Assembly: GCF_001629705.1 (NCBI RefSeq)
Contig: NZ_CP015378.1
Location: 620,001 to 684,000, forward strand
DNA from: Fictibacillus phosphorivorans
GTDB lineage: Bacteria > Bacillota > Bacilli > Bacillales > Fictibacillaceae
DNA: 64,000 bases
Reading direction: 5' to 3'
Shown here: in pieces, positions 25,824-34,748 of the stretch
Layout: every line of letters starts with the position of its first letter
Position numbering within the stretch: the first letter of the stretch is position 1
Notes under the pieces: model-generated
Database searches by the model: none
What the model was told of the DNA's origin: nothing
The model's input: only the letters and a program-made list of their open reading frames with translations
Made by a program: the position numbers and the translations under genes

Positions 25824-25976
25824 TTAACCTTCTTCTTTATTTTTGTCATCCATCTCATCGTTTTGTTCGCCATCGTCTACGCCGTTGTCTTGGTCTACAC
25901 CATCACCGCAAGCAGTTAATCCACCTAACGTTAACATGGCTGCCAAAGTACCTGCTGCCCATCTCTTTTTCCACAT
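25824..25976 (-). CDS. Small acidic lipoprotein
   Basis: The 50-residue protein starts MWKKRWAAGTLAAMLTLGG and has the lipobox LTAC with Cys at 23. The mature part is only 27 residues and almost entirely Asp, Glu, Gly and Asn ('GDGVDQDNGVDDGEQNDEMD'). GAGGAG lies 8 nt before the ATG, and that start gives a complete signal peptide; longer in-frame starts do not. It is exported and anchored to the outer membrane leaflet. The function is unknown; metal binding by the acidic tail is possible. It is divergent from hemAT. Confidence 0.75.
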   Translation of the reverse strand: MWKKRWAAGTLAAMLTLGGLTACGDGVDQDNGVDDGEQNDEMDDKNKEEG

Positions 25977-26141
25977 GTGAACCACTCCTCTTTTCATTTT
26001 TTTGAAATTATTTTTGTTTAGTGAAAGATTCCCTAAATGAAGTCGATAAAACATATGAATATACAAAATGAGCGATTAGTCGCATGTAAATGCATCAAAT
26101 TGGATGAAATACAAGTGATTATTAGGAAGAAGGAAATTGAA

Positions 26142-27464
26142 ATGGCATCTATTTTAAGCATCTTAACAAAAAAGAAGAGTACGACAGCCGTGCTGAATCC
26201 TACTGAAATCGTTACAGAAGAAGTGAAAATCTTAGTTTCTCCTAACAGTGAATGGCAGAAACAATTGAGAATGATTTCATTAACAGTGGATGACTTAGCG
26301 ATCATTCGCTCGATCAAGCCGTTGATCTCTGAGAATATAGAAGAGATCGTGAACCAATTTTATAAAAATATTGAACATGTTCCTGGTTTGATGGAAATTA
26401 TTCAAAAACATAGTTCGGTTAATAAGCTTCAATTAACGCTGATTAAGCATATACAAGAAATGTTTGATGGTATTATTGATACAAATTATATTGAACAAAG
26501 AAAAGTAATCGCCCACATCCATTTTAAGATCGGTTTGCAGCCAAAATGGTACATCTGTTCTTTTCAAGATATGTTGCTGTCCTTTTTATCGATATTAGAC
26601 AAACATATTGAGAATAAAAATGAGTATCAACTCGCTGTTAAAGCAGTAACAAAGATTTTAAACTTTGAACAACAGATTGTTTTAGAGGCTTTTGAATCAG
26701 AGCAAATCAAACAAAGAGAAAAGCATGAAGAGCAAAAAAGGCAAATCGCATTATCAGTCGGGGATTCTGTGGAAGAACTAGCGAGTATCTCAGAAGAGAC
26801 GAGTGCAGCATTAGAAGAGTTAACGTCAAAGGCTGATGAAGTGGTCGTCTTTGCAAAGAGCACAGCAGAATCTGCTGTACAGGTTTCTAATCATTCGTTA
26901 GCAGGTAAGGACAAATTAGACGATCATCAGCAAATGATTTTAAAAGTCAAAGACCAATCCGAGCAAATTACAGCTGAACTAATCAACTTAGAACAAGCAA
27001 CGGTTAAAATTAACGATGTTGTTGATATTGTTACAGCGATCGCGGAACAGACGAACCTTCTATCCCTTAATGCAGCGATTGAAGCGGCTCGAGCTGGTGA
27101 AGCTGGAAAGGGGTTCTCTGTTGTCGCTCACGAAGTTCGAAAGTTAGCAGATCAAACAAAGACTTCTGTTTCTGGTGTTTCAGAACTTGTGAAAAATACA
27201 CACAAACGAATAGAAGCTGTCACTCAATCGGTTGATAGTATTCACCATTATATAAACGATAGTGTCAGTGAAGCTACGGAAATATCAGATTTCTTTGTTG
27301 CGATCCTATCTAAGATGGAAGAGAGTACGGATCGAAGCGGAAAGCTAGAAAAAGAAGTAGAAGTGATGGCTGAAGTGATAGAAGAACTGAGTCATGCTGT
27401 AGGTCAGATCGCGGTTTCAGCCGATTCGTTAACTGATGTTACGAAAACGATGCAACAAGAATAA
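26142..27464 (+). CDS. hemAT: Globin-coupled aerotaxis transducer HemAT
   Basis: The 440-residue soluble oxygen sensor is coupled to chemotaxis. The N-terminal globin domain (about 30-190) has the haem-proximal His in '[11 protein letters not shown]' (His near 127). The C-terminal signalling domain has the methyl-accepting hairpin tip '[20 protein letters not shown]'. There are no membrane segments, as expected. AAGGA before MASILSI decides the start; the longest frame begins 35 codons earlier. Length is close to B. subtilis HemAT. The terminator that follows is shared with the convergent gene. Confidence 0.92.
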   Translation: MASILSILTKKKSTTAVLNPTEIVTEEVKILVSPNSEWQKQLRMISLTVDDLAIIRSIKPLISENIEEIVNQFYKNIEHVPGLMEIIQKHSSVNKLQLTLIKHIQEMFDGIIDTNYIEQRKVIAHIHFKIGLQPKWYICSFQDMLLSFLSILDKHIENKNEYQLAVKAVTKILNFEQQIVLEAFESEQIKQREKHEEQKRQIALSVGDSVEELASISEETSAALEELTSKADEVVVFAKSTAESAVQVSNHSLAGKDKLDDHQQMILKVKDQSEQITAELINLEQATVKINDVVDIVTAIAEQTNLLSLNAAIEAARAGEAGKGFSVVAHEVRKLADQTKTSVSGVSELVKNTHKRIEAVTQSVDSIHHYINDSVSEATEISDFFVAILSKMEESTDRSGKLEKEVEVMAEVIEELSHAVGQIAVSADSLTDVTKTMQQE

Positions 27465-27492
27465 AGAAGAGATCCCGCGGGATCTCTTCTTT
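27463..27492. terminator. Bidirectional terminator, hemAT / 110-aa gene
   Basis: AAAGAAGAGATCCC and GGGATCTCTTCTTT form a perfect 14-bp stem with a 2-nt centre. It contains the hemAT stop codon side and overlaps the stop of the convergent gene by 2 bp, and it is A-rich left and T-rich right, so it should work both ways. Confidence 0.88.
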
Positions 27493-27823
27493 ATTTATTG
27501 ATAACATATTGTGCTCTATTGGTTTCGAATGAAACGATGTTTTCGTCTGTTCGAATATCATTAATTCCATCAATCGGTATCTCGTACGTAATGGTTGGTA
27601 GCTCAACTTGTGAACCATCTTCTGCTGCATAAGCTGTACCGTGTAAAAACAATATGTGGTCACCTAAATAGTCATCATGTGCGTCTCTTTGTTCAAAGGT
27701 TGCCTTATCCAGTGAGATTCTGATTTGATCTAAATCTCCAGCTTCTTCTTTACGAATAGAAATCTGGTTACCAGCCCACCCATTTAGTAAATCTTTTAGT
27801 TCGATTATTTTAGTATCTGACAT
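27491..27823 (-). CDS. Conserved-looking 110-aa protein of unknown function
   Basis: The protein starts MSDTKIIELKDLLNGWAGNQ and is soluble and acidic, with an alternating pattern compatible with a small beta-rich domain ('SIRKEEAGDLDQIRISLDKA', 'LPTITYEIPIDGINDIRTDE'). GAGGTG lies 6 nt before the ATG; a much longer frame upstream has no ribosome binding site and runs into the repeat region. No signal peptide or membrane helix. I do not recognise the family. Isolated single gene. Confidence 0.7.
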   Translation of the reverse strand: MSDTKIIELKDLLNGWAGNQISIRKEEAGDLDQIRISLDKATFEQRDAHDDYLGDHILFLHGTAYAAEDGSQVELPTITYEIPIDGINDIRTDENIVSFETNRAQYVINK

Positions 27824-28009
27824 TGTTTTCACCTCATTATTCAATTTTCCCGTAATCCTTAAACTTAAACCGGAGAATAAATAGTAATTAGATATAAAAA
27901 TTGTATGAAGAGTTTTTTTAACTGAGAAACGCTTTAGTAGGAATGCTGCAGTGCGTGTCTGCAGAACATTGTGAGATGAAATGTCCATAAGAGGAGGACA
28001 GAAACACAC

Positions 28010-28093
28010 ATTACGAGGTAATCTCTTTTTATTACGAGGTAAACCGATTTTTATACGAGGTAATCCTCGATAATTCCGTAGATAAAATTATTT
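28010..28093. repeat. 21-bp tandem array, 3-4 units
   Basis: Units begin at 28010, 28031 and 28052 with ATTACGAGGTAA, ATTACGAGGTAA and TATACGAGGTAA, then variable A/T-rich remainders; a decayed fourth unit (ATTCCGTAGATAA) starts at 28073. It fills the gap between the upstream side of the 110-aa gene and the next terminator. Confidence 0.7.
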
Positions 28094-28121
28094 ATCCGAT
28101 TTTCGACAACCCCCCAGCAAG

Positions 28122-28166
28122 TAAAAAAGACTCATAAAAAGCACTTCCAGCTCTTTATGAGTCTTT
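28122..28166 (-). terminator. Terminator of the DUF2157 / GDYXXLXY operon
   Basis: AAAGACTCATAAAAAGC pairs with GCTCTTTATGAGTCTTT (one mismatch) around ACTTCCA; a run of T residues follows on the minus strand. Confidence 0.87.
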
Positions 28167-28172
28167 CAGCAT

Positions 28173-28694
28173 TTAAGGGTTAAGTTCTACGATCTTATGA
28201 GCTCCCCAAGGTGCAACACTTATGATTACATCCATGTCTTTTGCTTGCTGTTCAAGTTCTTTTCCTGTGTTCTCTTGAACATAATACCTCTCAAATCCAT
28301 AAGTAAGCTGAATTTGATCGAAGGAGTTTTCCCCCCAGACCTTTTCAGCTTTTGCCGTTAACACAACTTGGTTATTCGTTACATCTGGCTTTTTAGAATA
28401 AACATTCTTAATAACATAATAACCTTCTTTGTTAGGTTGTAGAACAACATAGGCTTTTTGTTGACCTCGATCTAGTTCATCTGCATTTCCCTTATAGTTT
28501 TTAAGTGGCGTTGTACTAATATCATAACGAAGTGTTACATAATCACCATACAAAAGGTCTCTGGGATCTACGGGAACGGTCTTAATCTTGATCTCTTTTC
28601 CAAAATAATCGATGCTGTAATAACTTCCTGCGATAAAGATCAGAAATAAAACTTGAAGAAGGGCAGCGATCATCCAACCTCTTTTTTTAGTCAT
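28173..28694 (-). CDS. GDYXXLXY-domain membrane-anchored protein
   Basis: The 173-residue protein has one N-terminal membrane helix (about 7-28) and the signature 'GDYVTLRY' near residue 50. The rest is predicted outside the membrane. The family is typically encoded together with a DUF2157 membrane protein, exactly as here: the two genes overlap by 8 bp. GGAGG lies 8 nt before the ATG. The function of the pair is unknown; a role at the cell envelope is likely from the topology. Confidence 0.82.
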   Translation of the reverse strand: MTKKRGWMIAALLQVLFLIFIAGSYYSIDYFGKEIKIKTVPVDPRDLLYGDYVTLRYDISTTPLKNYKGNADELDRGQQKAYVVLQPNKEGYYVIKNVYSKKPDVTNNQVVLTAKAEKVWGENSFDQIQLTYGFERYYVQENTGKELEQQAKDMDVIISVAPWGAHKIVELNP

Positions 28695-29925
28695 GATGCG
28701 GACCTCCGTTCTTTAAGATCTGCTTTTTCTTGCGTTGAAGAAACGCATTGAGTATGAATAAAAGAACGCCGCCAAGTAAGAAGAAGATGGACTTCGGAAT
28801 AAAGGACCATGCCAGATTAAAGTAACCCATTAAGCAAACGAGCAGAAAAAGTATGATACCAAAATTGATCTGTGAACGACTTTCGTTACGATAGCCTTCA
28901 GCAAGTTTGAAGCCGGAATAAACGAACATGATGATTAAATACACAATGCCTACGATTAATGGATCAGTTACTTTGACCAGGTAAAAGAACGGCATGAAAA
29001 TTAAAAGTTCCCATGCGTGCATATATATATTCTCCATTCGTTTTCCGAGGACTGATAGAGCGAACAGCACCACCAGTACAGGGATGTACAGATAAGGATT
29101 AGGTAGATCAAAGTCTGCAGAAAATTCATTTGTAAGTAAGAAATATAATCCGTAAGCGAAACCAAAGGCGATAAGTGTCCCTACGCGATTAAACGGTTGT
29201 TTAAATACTTTCTTTTCAAGCCATAAAGAGCTTGTAAATAAGGCGAATCCAACTAAGAAGAACCAAAGTAGATTAATATCGTTGACCGTAATAAACATAA
29301 GAACTTGAATACTGAATCCAATCGTAAAAACCCAAGATTTTAGAGTGGATGGATACAAGAAAACAAATCCTCCTACAGCTACGATAAAAACAATACATAA
29401 AAGATAACTAAAGCTTTGAAATTCACTTATGCTGTAAAATTGCCCTCCGACTGTTAAAAGCCCAAGAAGGAAGAAGTATAGTCTGTGACGATCTCTAAAC
29501 AAATAAAAAATGGCAGGAAGGCTCCAGAAAACGAATAGACGAGCATCGACTGCATTAAGGTTAAATGTTTGACCTAGAAGAATGATGCTTGCTCCGAAAG
29601 TAATGATTCCAAGAAGATTAAGAGAAGTACCTAATGAACGATGGCCGGTTTTCAAATACCGTTCACCTGAATAGTAAAAACCGAGCATAAACACGATAAG
29701 TAAGGATAGCCTAGCGATCGGTGAGATTTCTCCCCAATTTGATGCGATGAAAGACAAGATTCCTATGCCGATTAAAACACTAGCTAAAATAGGTAATACA
29801 CCCGTAACTTTTCGATTGTCATTAGAGTCAGGATATCTTTCAAGAATTAAATCTAGCTGATCTTCAGAAATGATGTTGTCAGCAATCCACTTTTGACCTT
29901 CTTTTCTCATCCATTGTTTGTTCAT
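28687..29925 (-). CDS. DUF2157-family integral membrane protein
   Basis: The 412-residue protein has a short soluble N-terminus ('EGQKWIADNIISEDQLDLIL', a helical hairpin typical of DUF2157) and about twelve hydrophobic segments. 'ASVLIGIGILSFIASNWGEI' with the following 'RLSLLIVFMLGFY' is the family's first pair of helices. Start MNKQWMR is chosen because GAGGTGG stands 6 nt before it. First gene of a two-gene operon with the GDYXXLXY protein. The function is unknown. Confidence 0.82.
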   Translation of the reverse strand: MNKQWMRKEGQKWIADNIISEDQLDLILERYPDSNDNRKVTGVLPILASVLIGIGILSFIASNWGEISPIARLSLLIVFMLGFYYSGERYLKTGHRSLGTSLNLLGIITFGASIILLGQTFNLNAVDARLFVFWSLPAIFYLFRDRHRLYFFLLGLLTVGGQFYSISEFQSFSYLLCIVFIVAVGGFVFLYPSTLKSWVFTIGFSIQVLMFITVNDINLLWFFLVGFALFTSSLWLEKKVFKQPFNRVGTLIAFGFAYGLYFLLTNEFSADFDLPNPYLYIPVLVVLFALSVLGKRMENIYMHAWELLIFMPFFYLVKVTDPLIVGIVYLIIMFVYSGFKLAEGYRNESRSQINFGIILFLLVCLMGYFNLAWSFIPKSIFFLLGGVLLFILNAFLQRKKKQILKNGGPHHD

Positions 29926-30074
29926 GTTATACCACCTCAATTCATGTATATGTAGAGCCCTACTCATTCAGACGAAACACGAATATTCTCTTTTAGTGTA
30001 ATTTTACACAATGAAAATCATGTTATCAAGCAATAAATTGAAAAGAGTATACGAAGTCTTATGTTTAGATGAAG

Positions 30075-30109
30075 TTCAAGAAAAAAAGAACAGCTATCTA
30101 TGCTGTTCT
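30075..30109 (-). terminator. Terminator of the SDR gene
   Basis: AGAACAGC (30087-30094) pairs with GCTGTTCT (30102-30109); TTTTTTTC follows on the minus strand. Confidence 0.8.
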
Positions 30110-30123
30110 CAAAATTATTACAT

Positions 30124-30906
30124 TTATTTTTTGTCTTGTACATAATGCACGATTTTCAAAATCGTCTTGCGAGGTAAGAATCGAACGATGTTAGCCAAAG
30201 CTTTATTTTTAAACCCTGGAATCACCAGTGCTTCGTTAGACATTAAAGCTTTGTAGCCTGATTGTGCAACATCGCCTGCATCCATCGCACCTGATTGGAA
30301 CAAACGAGAAGATTCAAGGCTCGCACGTTTTTCAAAGTTTGTAGCCGTAGCACCCGGACAAAGAGCTGTAACACTCACATCGGTATGGCGTAATTCGTAG
30401 TTGATGGCTTCTGAAAAGGAGAGTACATATGCCTTAGTTGCATAATAGACAGCCATTAATGGACCCGGTTGGAAAGCTGCAGTCGATGCAACGTTTAAGA
30501 TCTTCCCTCGATTGCGTTTAATCATTCCAGGAAGAAGTTGTTTAGTTAGTGTTGTTAGAGCCGTAATGTTAACTTGAATCATATCTTTTTCATCTTTCCA
30601 TGATGTCTCATTAAAAGGTCCGTATGCAGCGAATCCTGCATTGTTGATCAGAACATCAATCTCAATACCTTTTGCGATAATTTCTGCAGTCAGTTCTTCT
30701 GCGGCATCTGGGCGACTTAAGTCTTTAGCAATTACTGTAACGGGAACACCATATTTTTTAGACATCTGCCCGGCAATCTCATCAAGCTTCATCTGATTTC
30801 TAGCTGTAAGCACTAAGTGATAGCCGTCTTTAGCAAAGAGATCGGCAAACTCAAGACCGATTCCGCTTGAAGCTCCAGTAATGAGTACAATTTTATTATT
30901 TATCAA
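30124..30906 (-). CDS. Short-chain dehydrogenase/reductase
   Basis: The 260-residue NAD(P)-dependent oxidoreductase is of the classical SDR type. The cofactor motif is 'TGASSGIG' near residue 10, 'NNAGFAAYG' near 85, and the catalytic residues are Ser in 'NVASTAAF' and Tyr/Lys in 'YYATKAYV'. A hydrophobic C-terminus ('ALANIVRFLPRKTILKIVHY') suggests membrane association, and the subgroup resembles lipid/ketoacyl-type SDRs. A TTG codon 8 nt after AAAGGA gives the usual short N-terminus; an ATG three codons earlier touches the SD. Substrate unknown. Divergent from an aldehyde dehydrogenase. Confidence 0.85.
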   Translation of the reverse strand: MINNKIVLITGASSGIGLEFADLFAKDGYHLVLTARNQMKLDEIAGQMSKKYGVPVTVIAKDLSRPDAAEELTAEIIAKGIEIDVLINNAGFAAYGPFNETSWKDEKDMIQVNITALTTLTKQLLPGMIKRNRGKILNVASTAAFQPGPLMAVYYATKAYVLSFSEAINYELRHTDVSVTALCPGATATNFEKRASLESSRLFQSGAMDAGDVAQSGYKALMSNEALVIPGFKNKALANIVRFLPRKTILKIVHYVQDKK

Positions 30907-31047
30907 AAGAAACATCCTTTCTGATATCATGTTCATATGTTTAAGTATATCAACATGATAACATAACTACAAAAATAAATAAACACTAAACAATCAAAAA
31001 AGGTATGATAAAAGAAATATGAATATTTTGAAAAAGGAGGCGCTCCA

Positions 31048-32565
31048 ATGAAAAATGTAGTGATTGCAAAACACCCTGCAACAGGTGAAACCATCGATCA
31101 GTGGCTAGAAACGGGAGAAAATCAAATACCTGAAATGTATCAAAAAGCGTCTGCCGCTTTTCAATTTTGGTCCACTCGATCGTTAGAAACTCGATTAACG
31201 TTTATTAAAAAGATCAAGCATCATCTGCTAGAAAACATGGATGAAATCGTAGATGAGATTTGTGCTGCGACCGGAAAAGTAAAGACAGAAGCACTAACAG
31301 CAGATCTAATGCCTGTCATTGATCTAATCGCTCACTATGAAAAGAGAGCACCAAAAATTTTAAAGCGAAAGAAAGTTTCGACACCGCTTCTTTTTATAGG
31401 GAAATCTTCATATATGGATTATTTTCCTTTAGGAACAGTGTTAGTCATCTCACCATGGAACTACCCTTTTCAATTATCCATGACTCCAGTAATCTCTGCT
31501 CTGATCGCAGGAAATTCCGTCATTTTAAAACCATCTGAGGTGACACCAACGATTGGATTATTGATTGAAAAAATTGCGAGAGAAGTCAATCTCCCCAAAA
31601 ATGTTCTTCAAGTTGCGCATGGTGGAAAAGAGCTAGGCAAAGCTTTAGTTTCTGGAACGCCAGACGGCATCTTTTTTACAGGGTCCGTAGAAACAGGACG
31701 TAAGATTGGAGTTGAAGCAAGTAAGAGATTTATTCCATATACACTCGAGCTTGGCGGAAAAGATCCTATGATTGTATTTGAAGATGCTCATCTTAAGAGA
31801 GCAGTGAATGGGGCGGTTTGGGGAGCATTCACGAATGCGGGGCAAGTTTGCATGTCGATCGAAAGAGTTTATGTGCAACATGCGATTCATGGCGAGTTCA
31901 TCGACCGTCTTGTTGAAGAAACGAAGAAGCTGAAACTTGGAGAAGATATAGGTTCATTAACATTTCCTCACCAAAAAGAAATCATCAGAAGTCACGTGAA
32001 GGATGCATTAGAGAAAGGAGCTCTTCTGCTTACAGGTAAAGATCCAGATCAGTGGGGAGAAAGCATGTATTTGGAACCAATGATCTTAACGAATGTTACG
32101 GAAGATATGAACATCGTTAAAGAAGAGACGTTCGGACCGGTACTGCCTGTAATATCCTTCTCAACAGAAAAAGAAGCGATTGAAAAAGCAAACAGCACGG
32201 AATTTGGTTTGAATGCAAGTGTATGGACAAAGGACGCTAGAAAAGCAAATCGTGTGACATCCAAACTTGTAACAGGAAGTGCAGTTATTAATGATGTGTT
32301 GGTTTCAGTAGCGAATCCTCATCTGCCGTTTGGCGGTGTGAAAAGCAGCGGTGTAGGCAGGTATCATGGAGACGAAGGATTGTTCATCTTTACTCGTCAG
32401 ATGTCAGTAATGAAAGATTCGGGTATCAAACAAAGAGAGATCAATTGGTATCCGTATGAAAATAAATACTCGAACATAAGAACATTGATCAAAGCTTATT
32501 TCTCAAACAGTAAAGGGAGAGCGGAACTTATACGTTCAGGCATCAAACAGCTTCGGAAAAAATAG
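31048..32565 (+). CDS. Aldehyde dehydrogenase family protein
   Basis: The 505-residue NAD(P)-dependent enzyme oxidises an aldehyde to the acid. The catalytic Cys is in 'NAGQVCMSIERV' and the general base Glu in 'LELGGKDP'; 'ISPWNYPFQLSMTPVISAL' and 'FTGSVETGRKIG' are cofactor and structural motifs. The basic C-terminal extension ('YFSNSKGRAELIRSGIKQL') after the ALDH core is longer than usual, and as in fatty-aldehyde dehydrogenases it may bind membrane. AAGGAGG precedes the ATG. Divergent from the SDR gene, which could act in the same alcohol/aldehyde route (inference). Confidence 0.88.
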   Translation: MKNVVIAKHPATGETIDQWLETGENQIPEMYQKASAAFQFWSTRSLETRLTFIKKIKHHLLENMDEIVDEICAATGKVKTEALTADLMPVIDLIAHYEKRAPKILKRKKVSTPLLFIGKSSYMDYFPLGTVLVISPWNYPFQLSMTPVISALIAGNSVILKPSEVTPTIGLLIEKIAREVNLPKNVLQVAHGGKELGKALVSGTPDGIFFTGSVETGRKIGVEASKRFIPYTLELGGKDPMIVFEDAHLKRAVNGAVWGAFTNAGQVCMSIERVYVQHAIHGEFIDRLVEETKKLKLGEDIGSLTFPHQKEIIRSHVKDALEKGALLLTGKDPDQWGESMYLEPMILTNVTEDMNIVKEETFGPVLPVISFSTEKEAIEKANSTEFGLNASVWTKDARKANRVTSKLVTGSAVINDVLVSVANPHLPFGGVKSSGVGRYHGDEGLFIFTRQMSVMKDSGIKQREINWYPYENKYSNIRTLIKAYFSNSKGRAELIRSGIKQLRKK

Positions 32566-32593
32566 GGGTTTAGTTTCAGAGTTGCCTTTGAAT

Positions 32594-32724
32594 GTAGTTA
32601 ATTTCCGTTACAGATGCTCGCTTTCCACGGGGCGAACGGTGAGCCTCCTGCCGCTTTGCGCCCTTAGGAGTCTCCACCTGACCGCTCGTCCCGTAGGAGT
32701 CTCGCAACTTCCACTTCAATCAAC
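32594..32724. repeat. Dispersed hairpin element, copy B
   Basis: Begins GTAGTTAATTTCCGTTACAG, has GCTCGCTTTCCACGGGGCG, GGTGAGCC and GCTTTGCGCCC in the middle, and ends GGAGTCTCGCAACTTCCACT with TCAATCAAC. Same orientation as copy A, opposite to copy C, which lies 160 bp further on. Confidence 0.85.
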
Positions 32725-32763
32725 TTGTCAAAGAAGTAAATAACAAAAAAAGTTAGCCAAACC

Positions 32764-32798
32764 AAAACGATTCAGCCAATCATGCTGAATCGTTTTTT
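32764..32798 (+). terminator. Terminator downstream of the aldehyde dehydrogenase
   Basis: AAAACGATTCAGC (32764-32776) pairs perfectly with GCTGAATCGTTTT (32784-32796) around CAATCAT. It lies 200 bp after the stop codon, so element B would be inside the 3' untranslated region. Confidence 0.87.
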
Positions 32799-32883
32799 AG
32801 AAGTATTTTTTTCAATAGAAATTGAAAGCTTAGTTCTTTAAATAGCTGTTCCTTTTAGTTTTCAATAAGCATCTTTGAAAGGG

Positions 32884-33012
32884 TGATTGTAGTGTAAGGT
32901 GGGAGACTCCTGGGGGATCAGTGTGACAGGTGAGACATCTTATGGCGCAAAGCGGCAAGATGGCTCACCGCACACCCCCCGGAAAGCGAGCAACCTGGAA
33001 CGGAAATCAACT
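32884..33012. repeat. Dispersed hairpin element, copy C
   Basis: Reverse orientation relative to A and B: GATTGTAGTGTAAGGTGGGA at the left, AGGTGAGACATCTT, GCGCAAAGCGGCAAGATGGC in the centre and AAAGCGAGCAACCTGGAACG with GAAATCAAC at the right. GGTGAGACATCTT and AAGATGGCTCACC can pair as an internal stem. Confidence 0.85.
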
Positions 33013-33048
33013 ACTTACAAGAGGAACATTGCATGCGAATACTAAAAA

Positions 33049-33357
33049 TCACAAAATACATTCCTCTTCAATAATGTGAATGAGTTGTTTGAGCTGAACA
33101 ACGGTTTGATCAAGCGTTAAAAAATAAAAGATCTCTTTGCCCTTTTTCTCCGTCCCAACAATTCCAGCTTCTCGTAATATTTTTAAGTGATGGGATACGG
33201 TTGGCCGTGACATTGGAGATTGACTGGCAATATCGGTAACATTCATTTTATCGGTTTCAGCTAAAAGCAGGACAAGGTCTTGTCTGACTGGATCACCCAA
33301 TGCTTGAAACAGAGGTATGGTTTTTCTAAACATCTCTACTGCATATTCATTTGACAT
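33049..33357 (-). CDS. ArsR/SmtB-family transcriptional regulator
   Basis: The 102-residue winged-helix repressor has 'LFQALGDPVRQDLVLLLAE', the recognition region 'SRPTVSHHLKILREAGIV', and the wing 'EKKGKEIFYFLTL'. The canonical metal-binding 'ELCVCDL' of ArsR is replaced by 'MNVTDIASQ' without Cys; the only Cys is near the C-terminus. It is therefore probably not a thiol-metal sensor of the classical type. It is a single gene with no obvious target operon adjacent, and may control itself. The start has no ambiguity. Confidence 0.88.
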   Translation of the reverse strand: MSNEYAVEMFRKTIPLFQALGDPVRQDLVLLLAETDKMNVTDIASQSPMSRPTVSHHLKILREAGIVGTEKKGKEIFYFLTLDQTVVQLKQLIHIIEEECIL

Positions 33358-33545
33358 TTTCTTTCACCAACTTTATTCATAATCATCACATGATTTTTCC
33401 TTACTATAATTCAGTATAAACCAACTAGACAACTTTTTTGAATATATCCATTGATTTGTAGTGGGAACAACGCTATATATTGCCAGTGATAAGAGCGAAT
33501 AGAGAAACTGGTGAGATACACAATAAGAACAAGGGGGTGAAACAC

Positions 33546-33740
33546 ATGGCAAGAAGAAACAAATTGGTTGTCCCAGGAGCACAGCAAGCAATTGATCAAA
33601 TGAAATATGAGATCGCATCTGAGTTCGGTGTTACACTTGGCCCAGATACAACTGCTCGTGCAAATGGCTCGGTTGGTGGGGAAATGACAAAACGTTTAGT
33701 CGCAATGGGTCAGCAACAGTTAAGTGGCGGTAATCGCTAA
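33546..33740 (+). CDS. Small acid-soluble spore protein, alpha/beta type
   Basis: The 64-residue DNA-binding protein of the spore core saturates forespore DNA and protects it from UV and heat. It shows the family's near-invariant blocks: '[20 protein letters not shown]', the GPR protease site within YEIASEF, '[20 protein letters not shown]' and '[11 protein letters not shown]'. GGGGGTG stands 6 nt before the ATG. Monocistronic; expression in the late forespore by sigma-G is expected from the family, but I could not assign a convincing promoter by eye. Confidence 0.96.
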   Translation: MARRNKLVVPGAQQAIDQMKYEIASEFGVTLGPDTTARANGSVGGEMTKRLVAMGQQQLSGGNR

Positions 33741-33812
33741 TTTAACATGAAGTTGATACAAAGGGGGTGGAGGAATCCACTCTCTTTTTAAATCATATAG
33801 GAGTTGAAAGTG

Positions 33813-34061
33813 ATGGCGATGTGTCCGATCTGTAATAATTTTCAAACCATAAACGTTCGCTGTCCGGAATGCGGAAGAGCGGTTCAAAATCAAGGAAGAG
33901 TGAGTGATTTCTTCGATGATTACAGCCCTTATATGGAAGTAGATGAACTTAAGCTTGAGGATGGCTATCCCGATAATTTTGCAGAAAGTCAGTGCCCACA
34001 TGTGTTTTATTGTGATGCTTGTCACCAAGAGGTTCTGTTTTTTATAGGTGAGTGGGAATAA
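33813..34061 (+). CDS. Small zinc-ribbon-like protein
   Basis: The 82-residue protein has two pairs of Cys: 'CPICNNFQTINVRCPECG' near the start, and 'CPHVFYCDACH' near residue 62, enough for one or two zinc sites. The middle is acidic ('DFFDDYSPYMEVDELKLEDG'). AGGAG lies 9 nt before the ATG chosen; GTG or TTG codons just upstream are less well placed. I do not recognise a named family. The gene follows the SASP gene by 70 bp and could be sporulation-related by position only. Confidence 0.7.
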   Translation: MAMCPICNNFQTINVRCPECGRAVQNQGRVSDFFDDYSPYMEVDELKLEDGYPDNFAESQCPHVFYCDACHQEVLFFIGEWE

Positions 34062-34093
34062 AAAAACCTTCATATCTAAAAGAGACATGAAGG
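34061..34093 (-). terminator. Terminator of the amino acid ABC transporter operon
   Basis: CCTTCAT (34067-34073) pairs with ATGAAGG (34087-34093); on the minus strand TTTTTT follows. The long loop and short stem make it moderate in strength. Confidence 0.65.
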
Positions 34094-34094
34094 A

Positions 34095-34748
34095 TTATTG
34101 GCTGATTCTGATTCGTTTTTCAAGCAATACTCTTAAGCCATCCAGAAGGGACGTTAAAATCCAATAGATTACGGCAGCTTCTAAAAGTACGGGAAGTACG
34201 ATCAGTTGTGATGCACTGATCTGATCTGCGGCCAAGGTAAGCTCTGGTACTGTAATGACAGATGCTAATGAAGAAGCCTTGACGATATCGATCAATGAAT
34301 TCCAGACCGATGGAATTGAAATTCTCCAAGCTTGGGGAAGAATGACTTCCTTATAGGTAAGGTATCTGTTCATTCCGAGTGAGAAAGCGGCTTCCCATTG
34401 GCCTTTTTCGATCGATTGAATGGCACCCCGATAGGATTCTGCAATATAGGCACTAAAATGAAGTATGAGTCCAGCGAGAGCAGCCTGCCATCCTTCTGGT
34501 ACATAAATAAACGTGAAACCGTTGTAGAGAATCAATAATTGAATTAATAATGGCGTTCCTCTAAAGAAGGAAATATACCCCTTAGCAATCCCTGACAAGA
34601 ATTTATTCGATGACATCCTGCATAAAGCAACAACCAATCCGAAAATAAGCGCTCCGAAAATCGAAACAAGACTTATGACGATAGTAAAAACAGCTCCCTC
34701 CAATAAATAGGGGAGGGAGTTGATCAGAATTTCTGATAAGTTATTCAC
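34095..34748 (-). CDS. Polar amino acid ABC transporter permease
   Basis: The 217-residue inner-membrane permease of the His/Glu/Gln/Arg/cystine type has five hydrophobic segments. 'SFFRGTPLLIQLLILYNG' and the ATPase-contact loop 'EAAFSLGMNRYLTYKEVILP' ('EAA' motif) are clear. Its start overlaps the binding-protein gene by 8 bp, so they are one operon. No ATP-binding subunit gene is in the operon or next to it; the nearest ATPase, MsmX, belongs to the sugar-transport class. The partner ATPase must be encoded elsewhere. Confidence 0.88.
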   Translation of the reverse strand: MNNLSEILINSLPYLLEGAVFTIVISLVSIFGALIFGLVVALCRMSSNKFLSGIAKGYISFFRGTPLLIQLLILYNGFTFIYVPEGWQAALAGLILHFSAYIAESYRGAIQSIEKGQWEAAFSLGMNRYLTYKEVILPQAWRISIPSVWNSLIDIVKASSLASVITVPELTLAADQISASQLIVLPVLLEAAVIYWILTSLLDGLRVLLEKRIRISQ

